Shown piece after piece: positions 46,016 through 54,506 of a DNA stretch of 64,000 nt (position 1 is its first letter; each line of letters opens with the position of its first letter). Where the stretch lies: NCBI RefSeq assembly GCF_019754935.1, contig NZ_JAGSOA010000001.1, forward strand, positions 1-64,000. Reading direction: 5' to 3'. This stretch comes from Corynebacterium parakroppenstedtii (GTDB taxonomy: Bacteria > Actinomycetota > Actinomycetes > Mycobacteriales > Mycobacteriaceae). Both the position numbers and the translations under genes were made by a program. The notes below the pieces were generated by a model. That model ran no database searches. It was not told where the DNA came from and was given only the letters and a program-made list of their open reading frames with translations.

Positions 46016-46663
46016 GTGAATGAAATAGGTAGTTCCCACCGTGTTCACCAGTTACAACGGCGTATTCGTTTCATTGTCGCGTTTACGATTGCGTACAACG
46101 TGGTTGAAGCTGTGGTAACAGTGAGTGCGGGGCGGCTTGCCTCCTCGGGCGCCTTGGTGAGTTTTGGCCTCGATTCGACGATTGAGGTTGCTTCTGCCGT
46201 AGCAATTGCGTGGCAATATAGCCGACGAGCCCCTGAGCGGTGGGAGAAGCCCACGCTGCGGTTGATCGCGTGGTTGTTTTTCTTGCTTGCCGCGTATGTC
46301 GCTGTGGAGTCAGTGATCGCTTTGATGAATCATCGCGAACCTGATCACAGCCCGGTCGGTTTGGGCATGGTGATAGCGAGTGTCATCATCATGCCTCTCG
46401 TGTCCTTTCTTGAAAGAGACGCAGGTCGAGCCTTGGGCTCGTCGAGTGCGGTGGCTGACTCTAAACAAACTTTGGTGTGCGCGTACTTGTCAGTGGCAGT
46501 GCTGGTCGGCTTGGTTGTGGATTGGCTCTTCGGATGGTGGTGGGCGGACCCCGTAGCTGCCCTGTTCGTGGCTGCTCTTGCTGTTCATGAGGGCAAGGAA
46601 GCGTGGGAAGGGGAGTCGTGTGCTGCCACGTCCCATGAAGCGCTTGCCGCTACTGAGCGATAG
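46016..46663 (+). CDS. Cation-diffusion-facilitator-like membrane protein with altered metal site
   Basis: 215 residues from GTG 46016, or 231 from GTG 45968; neither has a clear site. Five or six membrane helices resemble the CDF transmembrane domain (FIVAFTIAYNVVEAVVTVSAG, SGALVSFGLDSTIEVASAVAIAW, WADPVAALFVAALAV). The CDF metal site in helix 2 (D/H-x3-D) is replaced by GLDSTIE and helix 5 (H-x3-D) by ADSKQTLVC, so classical Zn2+ binding is doubtful. There is no cytosolic C-terminal domain. Actinobacterial relatives are annotated only as cation transporters. Confidence 0.75.
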   Translation: MNEIGSSHRVHQLQRRIRFIVAFTIAYNVVEAVVTVSAGRLASSGALVSFGLDSTIEVASAVAIAWQYSRRAPERWEKPTLRLIAWLFFLLAAYVAVESVIALMNHREPDHSPVGLGMVIASVIIMPLVSFLERDAGRALGSSSAVADSKQTLVCAYLSVAVLVGLVVDWLFGWWWADPVAALFVAALAVHEGKEAWEGESCAATSHEALAATER

Positions 46664-46680
46664 CTGCCCGTAGGTGAATT

Positions 46681-46701
46681 CCTTTTCATTTAGTGAAGGG
46701 G
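46681..46701. terminator. Convergent hairpin between CDF-like and ABC genes
   Basis: CCTTTTCA (46681-46688) pairs with TGAAGGGG (46694-46701) with two G-T wobbles and a 5-nt loop, lying between the stop codons of two convergent genes. The T content on either strand is modest. Confidence 0.4.
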
Positions 46702-46778
46702 AAAGGCGGGTCCAGTCACGTCTTCAGTTGGATCGGACCAAGCCGTGACCCTCGTTGTGTGGTTCCGGGTATGGTGCG

Positions 46779-47945
46779 CTAGTCAGCCCGGGCACGCAAG
46801 GCCTGGGACCACTTAATGGCCTGGCCCGTGCGAAGGATAGAGCGCTCATAGATAGCCGACGCAAACCAGATCGCCAGTGCGGTCGCCACGAGCAGGATGC
46901 CGAGGGAGAGAAGATGATCCCAGAGCGTGCCTTGGCCCAAGAACACGCGTAGTGGCGTTGCCACGGGGGCAGAGAAGGGGATAAGTGCCATGATCCGCAG
47001 TGCCTCTGGGTTGTCATTGAAGAAGATCACCGCGACGTACGGGATCATAATCAGCATCATCACGGGCATCGACGTCGAACCAATGTCCTCCTGACGAGAA
47101 ACGAGGGAGGCGGCCGCGGCGTACAGGGAAGCGATCATCACGAACCCGATCGCGAATAGCAACACGAACCATAGGATCGGTGCTCTGAGGCCATCGAGCG
47201 GTAGAACGGAGTTGTTAAACCGCATGCCCAGTAGAAGGACTCCGGCGATCAGCACCACTTGCAAGAAAGCCATCACGGAGTTACCGATGACTTTGCCAGT
47301 CATGAGGGCCTTCGCCGGGATTGTCGCGAGAAGAATCTCTACGATGCGAGACTGTTTTTCCTCGATCACTGAGACTGCGATCTGTTGGCCGTAGATGATA
47401 GCGATCATAAAGAACGCGATGCCGAACCCAAAAGAGATGAAATATCGTACGCCTGGGTTAGGGGCGTCTGGATCTAGTAACTCCACGTTCGGAGACACCG
47501 ACAGAGCCTGGACCATATTCTCTGGCGTGGAATCCAGCCCGACGACGGTAATGCCGGCAGGGGATGATTTATCCGTGATCACTGCGGCATCGACGTCGCC
47601 GTTACGTACGGCGTTCTTTGCAGCTTCCGCGGAGTCCATGACCTGAGGCTTGTAGGAGTCGCCAAGACCTTGTACCACCTGGGACGTTTCGGCGGTCACG
47701 GCCACTTTCTTCCCGTCGCCACCGAAGAGATCTCCGAGGCGTGGGGCCAAGAGTACGGCCAGCATGAGCAGCCCGAGCACGATCACCGTCGTTACCACGA
47801 AAGCTTTGGACATCATCTTGACCTTCATCTCACGGCCGGCCACGAGGCCGACGGCGGTCCAGAAGGATGTCCGTTCGGTGCTACCGGAGGCGAGATGACC
47901 GTTCCCATGAGCTGGGGACGAGTGAGTCTGGGGCGAGGCGTTCAT
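46779..47945 (-). CDS. ABC-2 type transporter permease (NatB-like)
   Basis: 388 residues. A hydrophilic N-terminus leads to the first membrane helix (AFVVTTVIVLGLLMLAVLLAP), then a large extracytoplasmic loop of about 110 residues, then five more helices including YFISFGFGIAFFMIAIIYGQ and SVIEEKQSRIVEILLATIPA, the ABC-2 signature helix. NatB-type permeases export Na+ or small molecules. It overlaps the ATPase gene by 4 nt (ATGA) and is translated with it. Confidence 0.88.
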   Translation of the reverse strand: MNASPQTHSSPAHGNGHLASGSTERTSFWTAVGLVAGREMKVKMMSKAFVVTTVIVLGLLMLAVLLAPRLGDLFGGDGKKVAVTAETSQVVQGLGDSYKPQVMDSAEAAKNAVRNGDVDAAVITDKSSPAGITVVGLDSTPENMVQALSVSPNVELLDPDAPNPGVRYFISFGFGIAFFMIAIIYGQQIAVSVIEEKQSRIVEILLATIPAKALMTGKVIGNSVMAFLQVVLIAGVLLLGMRFNNSVLPLDGLRAPILWFVLLFAIGFVMIASLYAAAASLVSRQEDIGSTSMPVMMLIMIPYVAVIFFNDNPEALRIMALIPFSAPVATPLRVFLGQGTLWDHLLSLGILLVATALAIWFASAIYERSILRTGQAIKWSQALRARAD

Positions 47946-48826
47946 CGCGTGACCTCCGTGAAAATCTCATGCAGGGAATGGCGTACAGGACCGAAGCTGT
48001 GGATGGGTCCGCGGGAGGTGGCCTCGCGGAGAACCTCGTTGGCGGCGTTCACTGAATCGGCGTGGAACCGGACCTGTCCCTCGTCGGCACTAGTTATTGT
48101 CGCGCCGGTTATTGAGTGAACCCAGTCGGTGCTTGCGGCTGTGACGAGCTCCCATTCGGCCTCGGTGTGCTGCTCGATGAGTTCATCGCGTGTGCCGCTG
48201 GCCACCACGCGACCGTCGGCGAGAATGACAAGCACATCGCAGAGCCGTTCCACGACGTCCAGCTGATGAGAGGAGAAGAGGACGGGAATACCGGTGTTTG
48301 CAGTTTCCTGCAAAACCTGCAGGGTAATGTCCACTGCGTACGGGTCCAGGCCGGAAAATGGTTCGTCCAGTACGAGAGCGCTGGGCTCGTGTACTAATGC
48401 GGCAGCCACCTGGGCGCGTTGCTGATTGCCGAGAGACAGCTCTTCGAGCTTGTCCTTCGCACGGTTGCCGAGGTCCAAACGTTCCAGCAGGTTCATTGCG
48501 CGGGTCTTTGCTGCCTTTGCAGAGGATCCATGCAGGCGGGCAAGATAGACAAGCTGGTCAATCACCGGCATTTTCGGGTAGAGGCCACGTTCCTCAGGCA
48601 TGTAACCAATGCCCGCGCGGTAATCGCTGGTGATGGGATCTCCATCGACGAGAATCTCACCTGAGTCGTGGGAGAGTACGCCGAGCAGGATGCGCATCGT
48701 TGTGGTCTTGCCGGCGCCGTTGCCACCCACAAACCCGGTCATTAGCCCAGGCTTAATATCGAACGATAAGTCGTGGAGGGCACGCTTGCTACCGAAGGTC
48801 TTGTTGAGATCTCGGACGCTGATCAT
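47942..48826 (-). CDS. ABC transporter ATP-binding protein (NatA-like)
   Basis: 294 residues with Walker A GGNGAGKTTTMRILLG, Q-loop region MPEERGLYPKMPV, signature LSLGNQQRAQVAAAL (with LSLGN for LSGGQ), Walker B ALVLDEPFSGLDP and the H-loop SSHQLDVVERL. A C-terminal ~70-residue domain is typical of NatA/CcmA-type exporters. ATG 48826. It precedes the permease gene in one operon; substrate unknown. Confidence 0.9.
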   Translation of the reverse strand: MISVRDLNKTFGSKRALHDLSFDIKPGLMTGFVGGNGAGKTTTMRILLGVLSHDSGEILVDGDPITSDYRAGIGYMPEERGLYPKMPVIDQLVYLARLHGSSAKAAKTRAMNLLERLDLGNRAKDKLEELSLGNQQRAQVAAALVHEPSALVLDEPFSGLDPYAVDITLQVLQETANTGIPVLFSSHQLDVVERLCDVLVILADGRVVASGTRDELIEQHTEAEWELVTAASTDWVHSITGATITSADEGQVRFHADSVNAANEVLREATSRGPIHSFGPVRHSLHEIFTEVTR

Positions 48827-48922
48827 GTCGCCAGGGTATACGACGGGTCAGGACCGGGCCACTGGACGAAGATGAACTAGAAAGTACCTGGCTAAAGATA
48901 AGAATACGTTGTTCCTGCTCAG

Positions 48923-49417
48923 TTAGATATCTTTAACCTTCTCCCACGATTCGATGGGACCCTCAATGACGTCGAATAGTGGATGAGCTGGGGGAATGAC
49001 TTGATTCTCATCACTGTCAGTGGGCTTGAGATAACTGTTGAGAGTGGACGACAGCCACTCGGGATCTCGATTGGCCACTTTTGTACCGAGGAAACTGAGT
49101 TCGTAGCGGAGCTGACCTATCGTCACAGGGATTAAGCTCTGGGCTTGTGTGGTCTGGGCTATATCGTCCAAGCTATAAGTAATACGGTCGCGGTTGAAGT
49201 TATAGCCACGAGAATCAGCTTCATCAGCAAGTCCGTGTAAATATGACCCAACCGATAACACGGGATTGTCGGTGGCCTTAAACCTTTCCAGCTGCGGATG
49301 GCTCGTGTAGCCCTTAGTGAGTCCACGGAGAACTTTCTGCGCGAGTAAAGTTTCCCGCCAACATGCGACGAGTCCGCGACGGTCTAGCAGGCGGGGGTGT
49401 AGTGACCAGATGCGCAT
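48923..49417 (-). CDS. Pyrimidine dimer DNA glycosylase family protein
   Basis: 164 residues from ATG 49417. The N-terminal MRIWSLHPRLLDRRGLVACW, then RETLLAQKVLRGLTKGYTSH and PQLERFKATDNP, is the hallmark of the Pyr_excise (T4 endonuclease V-like) family. The enzymes cut at cyclobutane pyrimidine dimers; in T4 endonuclease V the amino group of residue 2 is the nucleophile, here Arg2, so the match of chemistry is uncertain. GAGGAA lies 11 nt upstream of the ATG. The gene stands alone. Confidence 0.78.
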   Translation of the reverse strand: MRIWSLHPRLLDRRGLVACWRETLLAQKVLRGLTKGYTSHPQLERFKATDNPVLSVGSYLHGLADEADSRGYNFNRDRITYSLDDIAQTTQAQSLIPVTIGQLRYELSFLGTKVANRDPEWLSSTLNSYLKPTDSDENQVIPPAHPLFDVIEGPIESWEKVKDI

Positions 49418-49694
49418 AGTTTTAGTGTTCCTCGCAATCACAATGTGGAGTATCGGAGCTTGGTAATACAGTGTCCGCAAAGTGACATAATGTAGATTAT
49501 CGGCTAAATATATTGTGGTGTTTTACTGCAGAGCGCGGATAATATGCGCCCAACCGGCCTCAACTGCAGATCTCTGAAGGTACACTCCCTAACACTCTTT
49601 CTGTCACAGTGACTTAATAATCGTGTGTAACGGGATGTTCTACTCGCTTAGCCACGTATCACCAAGGCACGCAACATCAAGACTTCGGAGATCA
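49418..49694 (-). other. Intergenic region before the glycosylase gene
   Basis: 277 nt between two minus-strand genes, AT-rich around 49485-49520 (minus-strand TACATTATG and TATATT are candidate -10 elements). A perfect palindrome GTCACAGTGAC lies at 49603-49613. No supported gene and no clear T-run terminator for the upstream small membrane gene. Confidence 0.4.
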
Positions 49695-49880
49695 TCATTG
49701 AGCGGGCCGCTGCTTATTCTTCGAGCGATACACCTGGCGCAGCTGGACGATGGTGAGTACGAACAACACCGCGAAGACAACCAATATGATCCACAACTTC
49801 TGAATAAGCGCGATCACGATAAGAACGGCCAAGACTGCTAATCGCAGCCACCGTGTCCAAATTAGTGTTTCGTCACTCAT
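49695..49880 (-). CDS. Small two-helix membrane protein
   Basis: 61 residues. Two hydrophobic segments (LRLAVLAVLIVIALIQ and WIILVVFAVLFVLTIVQL) are flanked by charged ends; the C-terminus is basic (RQVYRSKNKQRPAQ). Its ATG overlaps the stop of the YceI gene (TAATG), so the two are translationally coupled. No family recognised. The coupling and typical membrane composition are the reasons to accept such a short gene. Confidence 0.65.
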   Translation of the reverse strand: MSDETLIWTRWLRLAVLAVLIVIALIQKLWIILVVFAVLFVLTIVQLRQVYRSKNKQRPAQ

Positions 49881-50572
49881 TACTGCTTCTCCATAGTTAG
49901 CAGCAGATTGATCTCGCCTGTTTCGTCAATCTTGGCAGCAACGAATTGTGGCGATTCAATGTCGTAGTCGCGCCTATTAATCGGAATAGTACTCGAAACA
50001 ATCAGTTTCTTACCCGTACGCAGTGCTTTTAGTTTGACGTCGATGTCTTTTTTCACACCGTGAATTTCCATGGTCCCCGGCACAGTAATTTCATCAGCGT
50101 GCCCGTCGCCTGGCAACGATGATACGTCCACTGGGCCTTTTATTGTGAACACTGCCTTCGGGAACTCATCAGTGTTCAGTATGGTCCGTCGGACATTGAT
50201 ATCGCGTTTCTCAACATCACTGGAAATCGACGTCAGATCAGTGGTTGCCGATCCTTCTGTCAACTTTTGATCCGACACGGTGAATGACCCGTCAACTTTA
50301 TTCGTTGACCCGCTTGTTTCCTTGGATTTACCAGGAAGAATCTCGTGGAAGGTATATCCGGCAGATGTTGCGTTCTTCCCCGAGCCCCGCACAATCTTCC
50401 AACTGCCGTTGATATCGGTGCTTGCTGCCTTGGCATCGCCGTCTGTGAGCGATTCAGTTTTTGTCCCCCGGTCGGTAACCGCTTTATAAACGACCGGCCC
50501 AACAGATGCTAAGACAATGGTGACAATTGCTATGACAACCAATGTGATCCAAGGCTTCTTCATAAGCGCCAT
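49880..50572 (-). CDS. Membrane-anchored YceI-family protein
   Basis: 230 residues with an N-terminal signal anchor (about residues 8-32, WITLVVIAIVTIVLASVGPVVY) and an exported YceI lipocalin-like domain: DINGSWKIVRGSGKNATSAGY, VDGSFTVSDQ, INVRRTILNTDEFPKAVFTI, TVPGTMEIHGVKKDIDVKLK and the C-terminal VAAKIDETGEINLLLTM. YceI proteins bind polyisoprenoids or amphiphiles such as isoprenoid quinones. Here it would face the cell-wall side. It is cotranslated with the small membrane protein downstream. Confidence 0.87.
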   Translation of the reverse strand: MALMKKPWITLVVIAIVTIVLASVGPVVYKAVTDRGTKTESLTDGDAKAASTDINGSWKIVRGSGKNATSAGYTFHEILPGKSKETSGSTNKVDGSFTVSDQKLTEGSATTDLTSISSDVEKRDINVRRTILNTDEFPKAVFTIKGPVDVSSLPGDGHADEITVPGTMEIHGVKKDIDVKLKALRTGKKLIVSSTIPINRRDYDIESPQFVAAKIDETGEINLLLTMEKQ

Positions 50573-50590
50573 GGTACTAGCCGCAGTGTT

Positions 50591-50953
50591 TTATGTATTA
50601 GCTTGCTCAACACCCAGGCGGATGGACTCGATATCTCGTGCTAAGGACACAAGATCGCCTGTCATAGCGGCAAGCTCACTTGACGTTGCACCTTCTTGTG
50701 CCGCCGTGTTGATATCCTCTGCAGCGCAGCGTAACTCAAAGAGTGAATCGAATAGGTATTGTGCTTTCTTGCCCCGCAAGACGATGTCTGAGTCCGATAT
50801 TCCGACGCCACGGCCCTCATGGCGCTGCTCGTAGGCTCGTTGTCGACAGGATCGTGAGCAATATTTGGGTTTGCGTCCACGCCCCGAGTATTCGACTGGA
50901 TTCCCGCACCACTGACAACGGACTTCCTGTGTTGAACGTTCCTTTTCCATCAT
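50591..50953 (-). CDS. Small zinc-ribbon protein, unknown function
   Basis: 120 residues starting at ATG 50953 or 50950. The N-terminal CQWCGNPVEYSGRGRKPKYC followed by SRSCRQRAYEQR gives C-x2-C-x15-C-x3-C, a treble-clef or FCS-like zinc finger with basic residues after it, suggesting nucleic-acid binding. The rest is helical and acidic. Similar actinobacterial proteins are listed only as hypothetical. It lies 18 nt upstream of the YceI gene on the same strand and diverges from rbpA. Confidence 0.7.
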   Translation of the reverse strand: MMEKERSTQEVRCQWCGNPVEYSGRGRKPKYCSRSCRQRAYEQRHEGRGVGISDSDIVLRGKKAQYLFDSLFELRCAAEDINTAAQEGATSSELAAMTGDLVSLARDIESIRLGVEQANT

Positions 50954-51013
50954 TATCTTCCATCATTATCCGTGGTCTATGACGCTTAATGATCGACGTT
51001 ATGTACCAATCAT

Positions 51014-51039
51014 GGAACAGATCTGCCGCTAACATCGTT
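51014..51039 (+). promoter_or_regulatory. SigH/SigR-type promoter candidate for rbpA
   Basis: GGAA (51014-51017), 19 nt, then GTT (51037-51039) fits the ECF thiol-stress consensus GGAA-N18-20-GTT of SigH/SigR. A separate TATAAT at 51055-51060 could serve the housekeeping sigma factor. The rbpA gene begins at 51157. In Streptomyces rbpA is known to be SigR-controlled; here it is inference. Confidence 0.55.
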
Positions 51040-51156
51040 GTATGTAGCGACGGTTATAATGAATAGCTGGTTTCTTTAGACCTTAGCGCGACATTACGCT
51101 CAAGTTGTAAAGCTTTACCAGTACGTACCCCAATGACGTAAGGACTGATTCCCCGC

Positions 51157-51546
51157 ATGGCAGATCGTGTTCTCCGTGGCAGTCGAATGGGCGCCGTTTC
51201 CTACGAAACGGATCGCGACCATGATCTAGCCCCTCGGCAGCTTGTCAAGTACCGCACCGAGGACGGAAAGATATGGGAAGTTCCTTTTGCCGACGACGCT
51301 GAAATCCCAGGTGAATGGCCGTGCCAGAACGGCAAAATCGGTGAGCTAGTGGAAGGCGAAGGCACAGAGGCTAAGCCCGTCAAACCACCCCGTACACACT
51401 GGGACATGCTTCGCGAACGTCGCAGCATCGATGAGCTTGAAAAGCTTCTCAACGAGCGTCTCGACATGCTCAAGCAGCGCCGCCGTATCGCTGCCAAGAT
51501 GATGAAGGAACAAAAAGAAGCCGAAGAGAAAGCCAAGTCGAAGTAA
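51157..51546 (+). CDS. rbpA: RNA polymerase-binding protein RbpA
   Basis: A 129-residue actinobacterial transcription factor that binds the principal sigma factor and RNA polymerase. Domains: N-terminal tail (MADRVLRGSRMGAVSYETDR), RbpA core domain (RQLVKYRTEDGKIWEVPFAD, EWPCQNGK), basic linker (KPVKPPRTHWDMLRERRS) and C-terminal sigma-interaction helices (DELEKLLNERLDMLKQRR). Only one cysteine of the old zinc motif remains, as in mycobacterial RbpA. The lysine-rich tail is longer than in M. tuberculosis. ATG 51157. Confidence 0.95.
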   Translation: MADRVLRGSRMGAVSYETDRDHDLAPRQLVKYRTEDGKIWEVPFADDAEIPGEWPCQNGKIGELVEGEGTEAKPVKPPRTHWDMLRERRSIDELEKLLNERLDMLKQRRRIAAKMMKEQKEAEEKAKSK

Positions 51547-51570
51547 CTCGGCTCCCCTCGACTTTTCACA

Positions 51571-51624
51571 AACGGATCCGGTCTCCCCCGCGACTATTCG
51601 CAGTCAGAGGCTGGATCCGTTTTT
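51571..51624. terminator. Bidirectional terminator between rbpA and ppm1
   Basis: AACGGATCC (51571-51579) pairs perfectly with GGATCCGTT (51613-51621) and is followed by TTTT on the plus strand; the genes converge here. The loop is long, 33 nt, but can itself fold. On the minus strand the T-run is weak. Confidence 0.7.
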
Positions 51625-51635
51625 CGTCGCAACTA

Positions 51636-52454
51636 TTACGAGTTGAAACGTCGCTTTTGTTTCTCGATTAACTCATGCACTTCGTGCTTGATCAAGCGCT
51701 TCGACGACGTGAACAGCTCTTTCGCCTGCTTGCTTCGATACGCCACTCCCCACTTGGTTACCTCAAGGAGGGAATCTTTCACGAAGTTCCCGGAGAGCTT
51801 TGACTCCCCTAGCTCGCGCTCTGTGAAGGTAATCGGCACCTCCCGAACATCGAACCCCTGCTGGAGAATCCGCCAGGCAAGGTCCGTTTGGAAGATATAG
51901 CCTGCGTTACTCAACTCGTCGAGATCCACGGCCTCGAGCACAGACCGTCGATAAGCCCTGTAACCAGCGGTAATGTCGCGAATTCCCGCGCCCAAGACAA
52001 CATTGATGTACGTGTTTCCACCCCGGGATAGGAATTGGCGATACGCGGGCCAATTCACGGTTTCCCCGCCCGGCACATATCGCGAACCAATCGTCAGGTC
52101 CGCACCATCATTGACCGAGTCGAGCAAAAGGTGGAGTTGTTCAGGCGCGTGGGAGCCGTCAGCATCCATCTCACAGATCACGTCGTAATTCTGATCAAGC
52201 CCCCACCGAAAACCAGCGACATACGCTGCACACAGGCCTTCTTTACCCTTGCGGTGCAAGACATGGATATGGGAATCATCGGATGCCATCTGGTCAGCAA
52301 GATCACCAGTGCCATCGGGGCTATTGTCATCGACGACTAAGACGTCTACGCGGTCGGGCTCTGCCTTGCGCAAACGGCCCACGATGAGGGGCAAATTATC
52401 CTTTTCGTTGTACGTCGGGATGATGACCAACGTGTTGTCGCTCGGTTGAGTCAA
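51636..52454 (-). CDS. ppm1: Polyprenol monophosphomannose synthase
   Basis: A 272-residue GT2 glycosyltransferase that makes polyprenyl-phosphate-mannose from GDP-mannose, the donor for lipomannan synthesis and protein mannosylation. Motifs: [54 protein letters not shown] (DXD) and [20 protein letters not shown]. There is no membrane domain; in M. tuberculosis the same catalytic domain is fused to Lnt, whereas here lnt is the gene just upstream, 22 nt away, on the same strand. Confidence 0.94.
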   Translation of the reverse strand: MTQPSDNTLVIIPTYNEKDNLPLIVGRLRKAEPDRVDVLVVDDNSPDGTGDLADQMASDDSHIHVLHRKGKEGLCAAYVAGFRWGLDQNYDVICEMDADGSHAPEQLHLLLDSVNDGADLTIGSRYVPGGETVNWPAYRQFLSRGGNTYINVVLGAGIRDITAGYRAYRRSVLEAVDLDELSNAGYIFQTDLAWRILQQGFDVREVPITFTERELGESKLSGNFVKDSLLEVTKWGVAYRSKQAKELFTSSKRLIKHEVHELIEKQKRRFNS

Positions 52455-52476
52455 CGGTGATCCTCTCTCTTGATAA

Positions 52477-54450
52477 CTACTTTGACTTTACCCGTTGTGG
52501 CTTCCGTTGTGAGATAGCGGCACCCAGGACCACGATTGCTCCAAGCCCGCAGAGTGTCCATTCGATGATCGTCGCCGAGTATGAGGCAATGGTTCGCGTC
52601 GAACGGAGTGGAAGCTGGGCATGCAGAATCCCCTCCGTGAAAATCTGGGTGCGCTCAGACACTCGTCCGTCAGGCCGAATGATAGCGGACACGCCCGATG
52701 TCGCGGCAACGACTGTGGCACGGTCATATTCCACAGAACGCAATCTGCTCATCGCCAACTGCTGGTAGGACATGTCCGTAAAGCCAAAGGTCGCGTTATT
52801 CGTCGGGACTGTGAAGATTTGCGCACCACCCTCCACAGCATGTTGGAAGGCGCCATCAAACGCGACTTCATAACAGGTGCCGACGCCGACCGGGATGAGA
52901 GCATTCGTTTTGCCCGACCGAACATGGACGACGCCGTTATCGTCGCCAGGGCTGAAATTCCCCGCCATATCCACGTATGACGAGAAGTGCCGGAAAAAGC
53001 CTCTCCATGGCATGTACTCCCCGAATGGTTGGAGATAGACCTTATCGTGCCTCTCCCCTGGCCCAGTTTCTGGATCCCAGACGACGACGGTGTTGCGCTC
53101 CTGATCACCCGGGTGCGTGAGCGTCCCGACGAGAATCGGGACCCCAACAGCTTCCGCTGCTTGCTGAATCTCATCCCGGGCAAGAGGGTCGAGAAAAGGA
53201 TCGACGTCCGACGAATTCTCCGGCCACACAACAAAATCTGGCTTCGGCGATTTATGGTCCTCAATGCGACGCGCCAAGGCCAGCGTGGCGTCACGGTGAT
53301 TCGCCAACACGGCACGCTGCTGGTCATTGAAATCGAGCCCCAACCGCGGGACATTGCCTTGGACGACTGCGACCGTCACCAGGTTCTCGGGTGCCGACGA
53401 ATCACTGGCGCGGTAGTAGGTGATACCTGATTCTTTGGACACCATTTGTATCGATTGTGCCTGGGTGTCTGACTCGTCGGCTTGTGCCCCGTTGTCTGCC
53501 CCGTTGTCCGACCCCGCGACATCGTTCGACTTCGCAAAAGAGTCAATGCGCTCGGTCGAAGGATTCGGTCCCGCATCCACCTGCGACCAAGCCAACCCCG
53601 CAACGATGGGAATAACAAGAGTAATGACCAAACCAGGGATCCAAATCCGACGGAAAATGATGGCTATTCCGACCCCCATCGTCACGGTTGCCACAGTGAT
53701 CAGTGCAGGTCCACCAATTCGGGCGAGAGAAAGCAAGGGGCCAGAGACCTGTCCCCACGCAAGCCGAGTCCATGCAAAGCCACCGAAGGGCCAATGCGAC
53801 CGTGCATACTCGACAGCGAGATACCACGCGGGAATCCCAATAACGGTAAAGAGGAACTCGTTGGCGGTAATCGTACGATGGGCGCGAACACGGCCACGAC
53901 CGCTTAAACGATCCTCTGAGGAGGACCCCTTCTTCGACGTCGAGCTATCCCGCGCAGCCTTCGAGCCCCCCTTCTGAGAGCGAGCAGGTGACACATGCGG
54001 CTCCCGCTTCCGGGCAGCACGCCCGGCGCGGAGGAGAAAGACAGTTCCCGCGCCGAAGAGCAGGGAATATAGGGCTTCGACGATGGATAAGGCGATCCAC
54101 GGTAGTGAACCGACGTATTCCCCGATCCAGGGCAGGTAGAAGAGGTAGGTGATGAGCCCTTGGGTGAAGGCGATGAGGGCACCGAGCCACGCGCCGGGCG
54201 CGGGTGATTTATCGCTCCATGGTTGGAGGGCGATAATCAGCAAGGCGATGTCGAGTGGGGCTGCGAGCCATAGGCCGTTTGGTTCGTATGACGCGTAGAC
54301 GCACAGCCCTGCGAATGCGGCGAGCGAGAGTCGTATGACTGTGTAGAGGAATCGCTTGCCGTAGTCGGCTCTGCGTGTGGTGTTGTACAGGCCGGGTGTG
54401 TGCGCTGCCTCGTCCCATCGGGGTGTTGATCGTGGGCGCGGTGTGGGCAT
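52477..54450 (-). CDS. lnt: Apolipoprotein N-acyltransferase
   Basis: 657 residues: N-terminal basic tail, then about six to eight membrane helices ([40 protein letters not shown]), and a nitrilase-like periplasmic domain with the Glu-Lys-Cys triad in [27 protein letters not shown] and [12 protein letters not shown], then a last helix. An inserted basic/serine stretch (about 147-190) lies on a cytosolic loop. It N-acylates lipoproteins and feeds the Ppm1 partner downstream. Near the N-terminal part the minus strand becomes strongly A/C-rich at third positions, as in the neighbouring cobN end. Confidence 0.93.
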   Translation of the reverse strand: MPTPRPRSTPRWDEAAHTPGLYNTTRRADYGKRFLYTVIRLSLAAFAGLCVYASYEPNGLWLAAPLDIALLIIALQPWSDKSPAPGAWLGALIAFTQGLITYLFYLPWIGEYVGSLPWIALSIVEALYSLLFGAGTVFLLRAGRAARKREPHVSPARSQKGGSKAARDSSTSKKGSSSEDRLSGRGRVRAHRTITANEFLFTVIGIPAWYLAVEYARSHWPFGGFAWTRLAWGQVSGPLLSLARIGGPALITVATVTMGVGIAIIFRRIWIPGLVITLVIPIVAGLAWSQVDAGPNPSTERIDSFAKSNDVAGSDNGADNGAQADESDTQAQSIQMVSKESGITYYRASDSSAPENLVTVAVVQGNVPRLGLDFNDQQRAVLANHRDATLALARRIEDHKSPKPDFVVWPENSSDVDPFLDPLARDEIQQAAEAVGVPILVGTLTHPGDQERNTVVVWDPETGPGERHDKVYLQPFGEYMPWRGFFRHFSSYVDMAGNFSPGDDNGVVHVRSGKTNALIPVGVGTCYEVAFDGAFQHAVEGGAQIFTVPTNNATFGFTDMSYQQLAMSRLRSVEYDRATVVAATSGVSAIIRPDGRVSERTQIFTEGILHAQLPLRSTRTIASYSATIIEWTLCGLGAIVVLGAAISQRKPQRVKSK

Positions 54451-54506
54451 GGCGTCAAGATTACTACTTGGTGGGCCTGTACTCGGTTATCTCGGTGGCG
54501 GTATTT

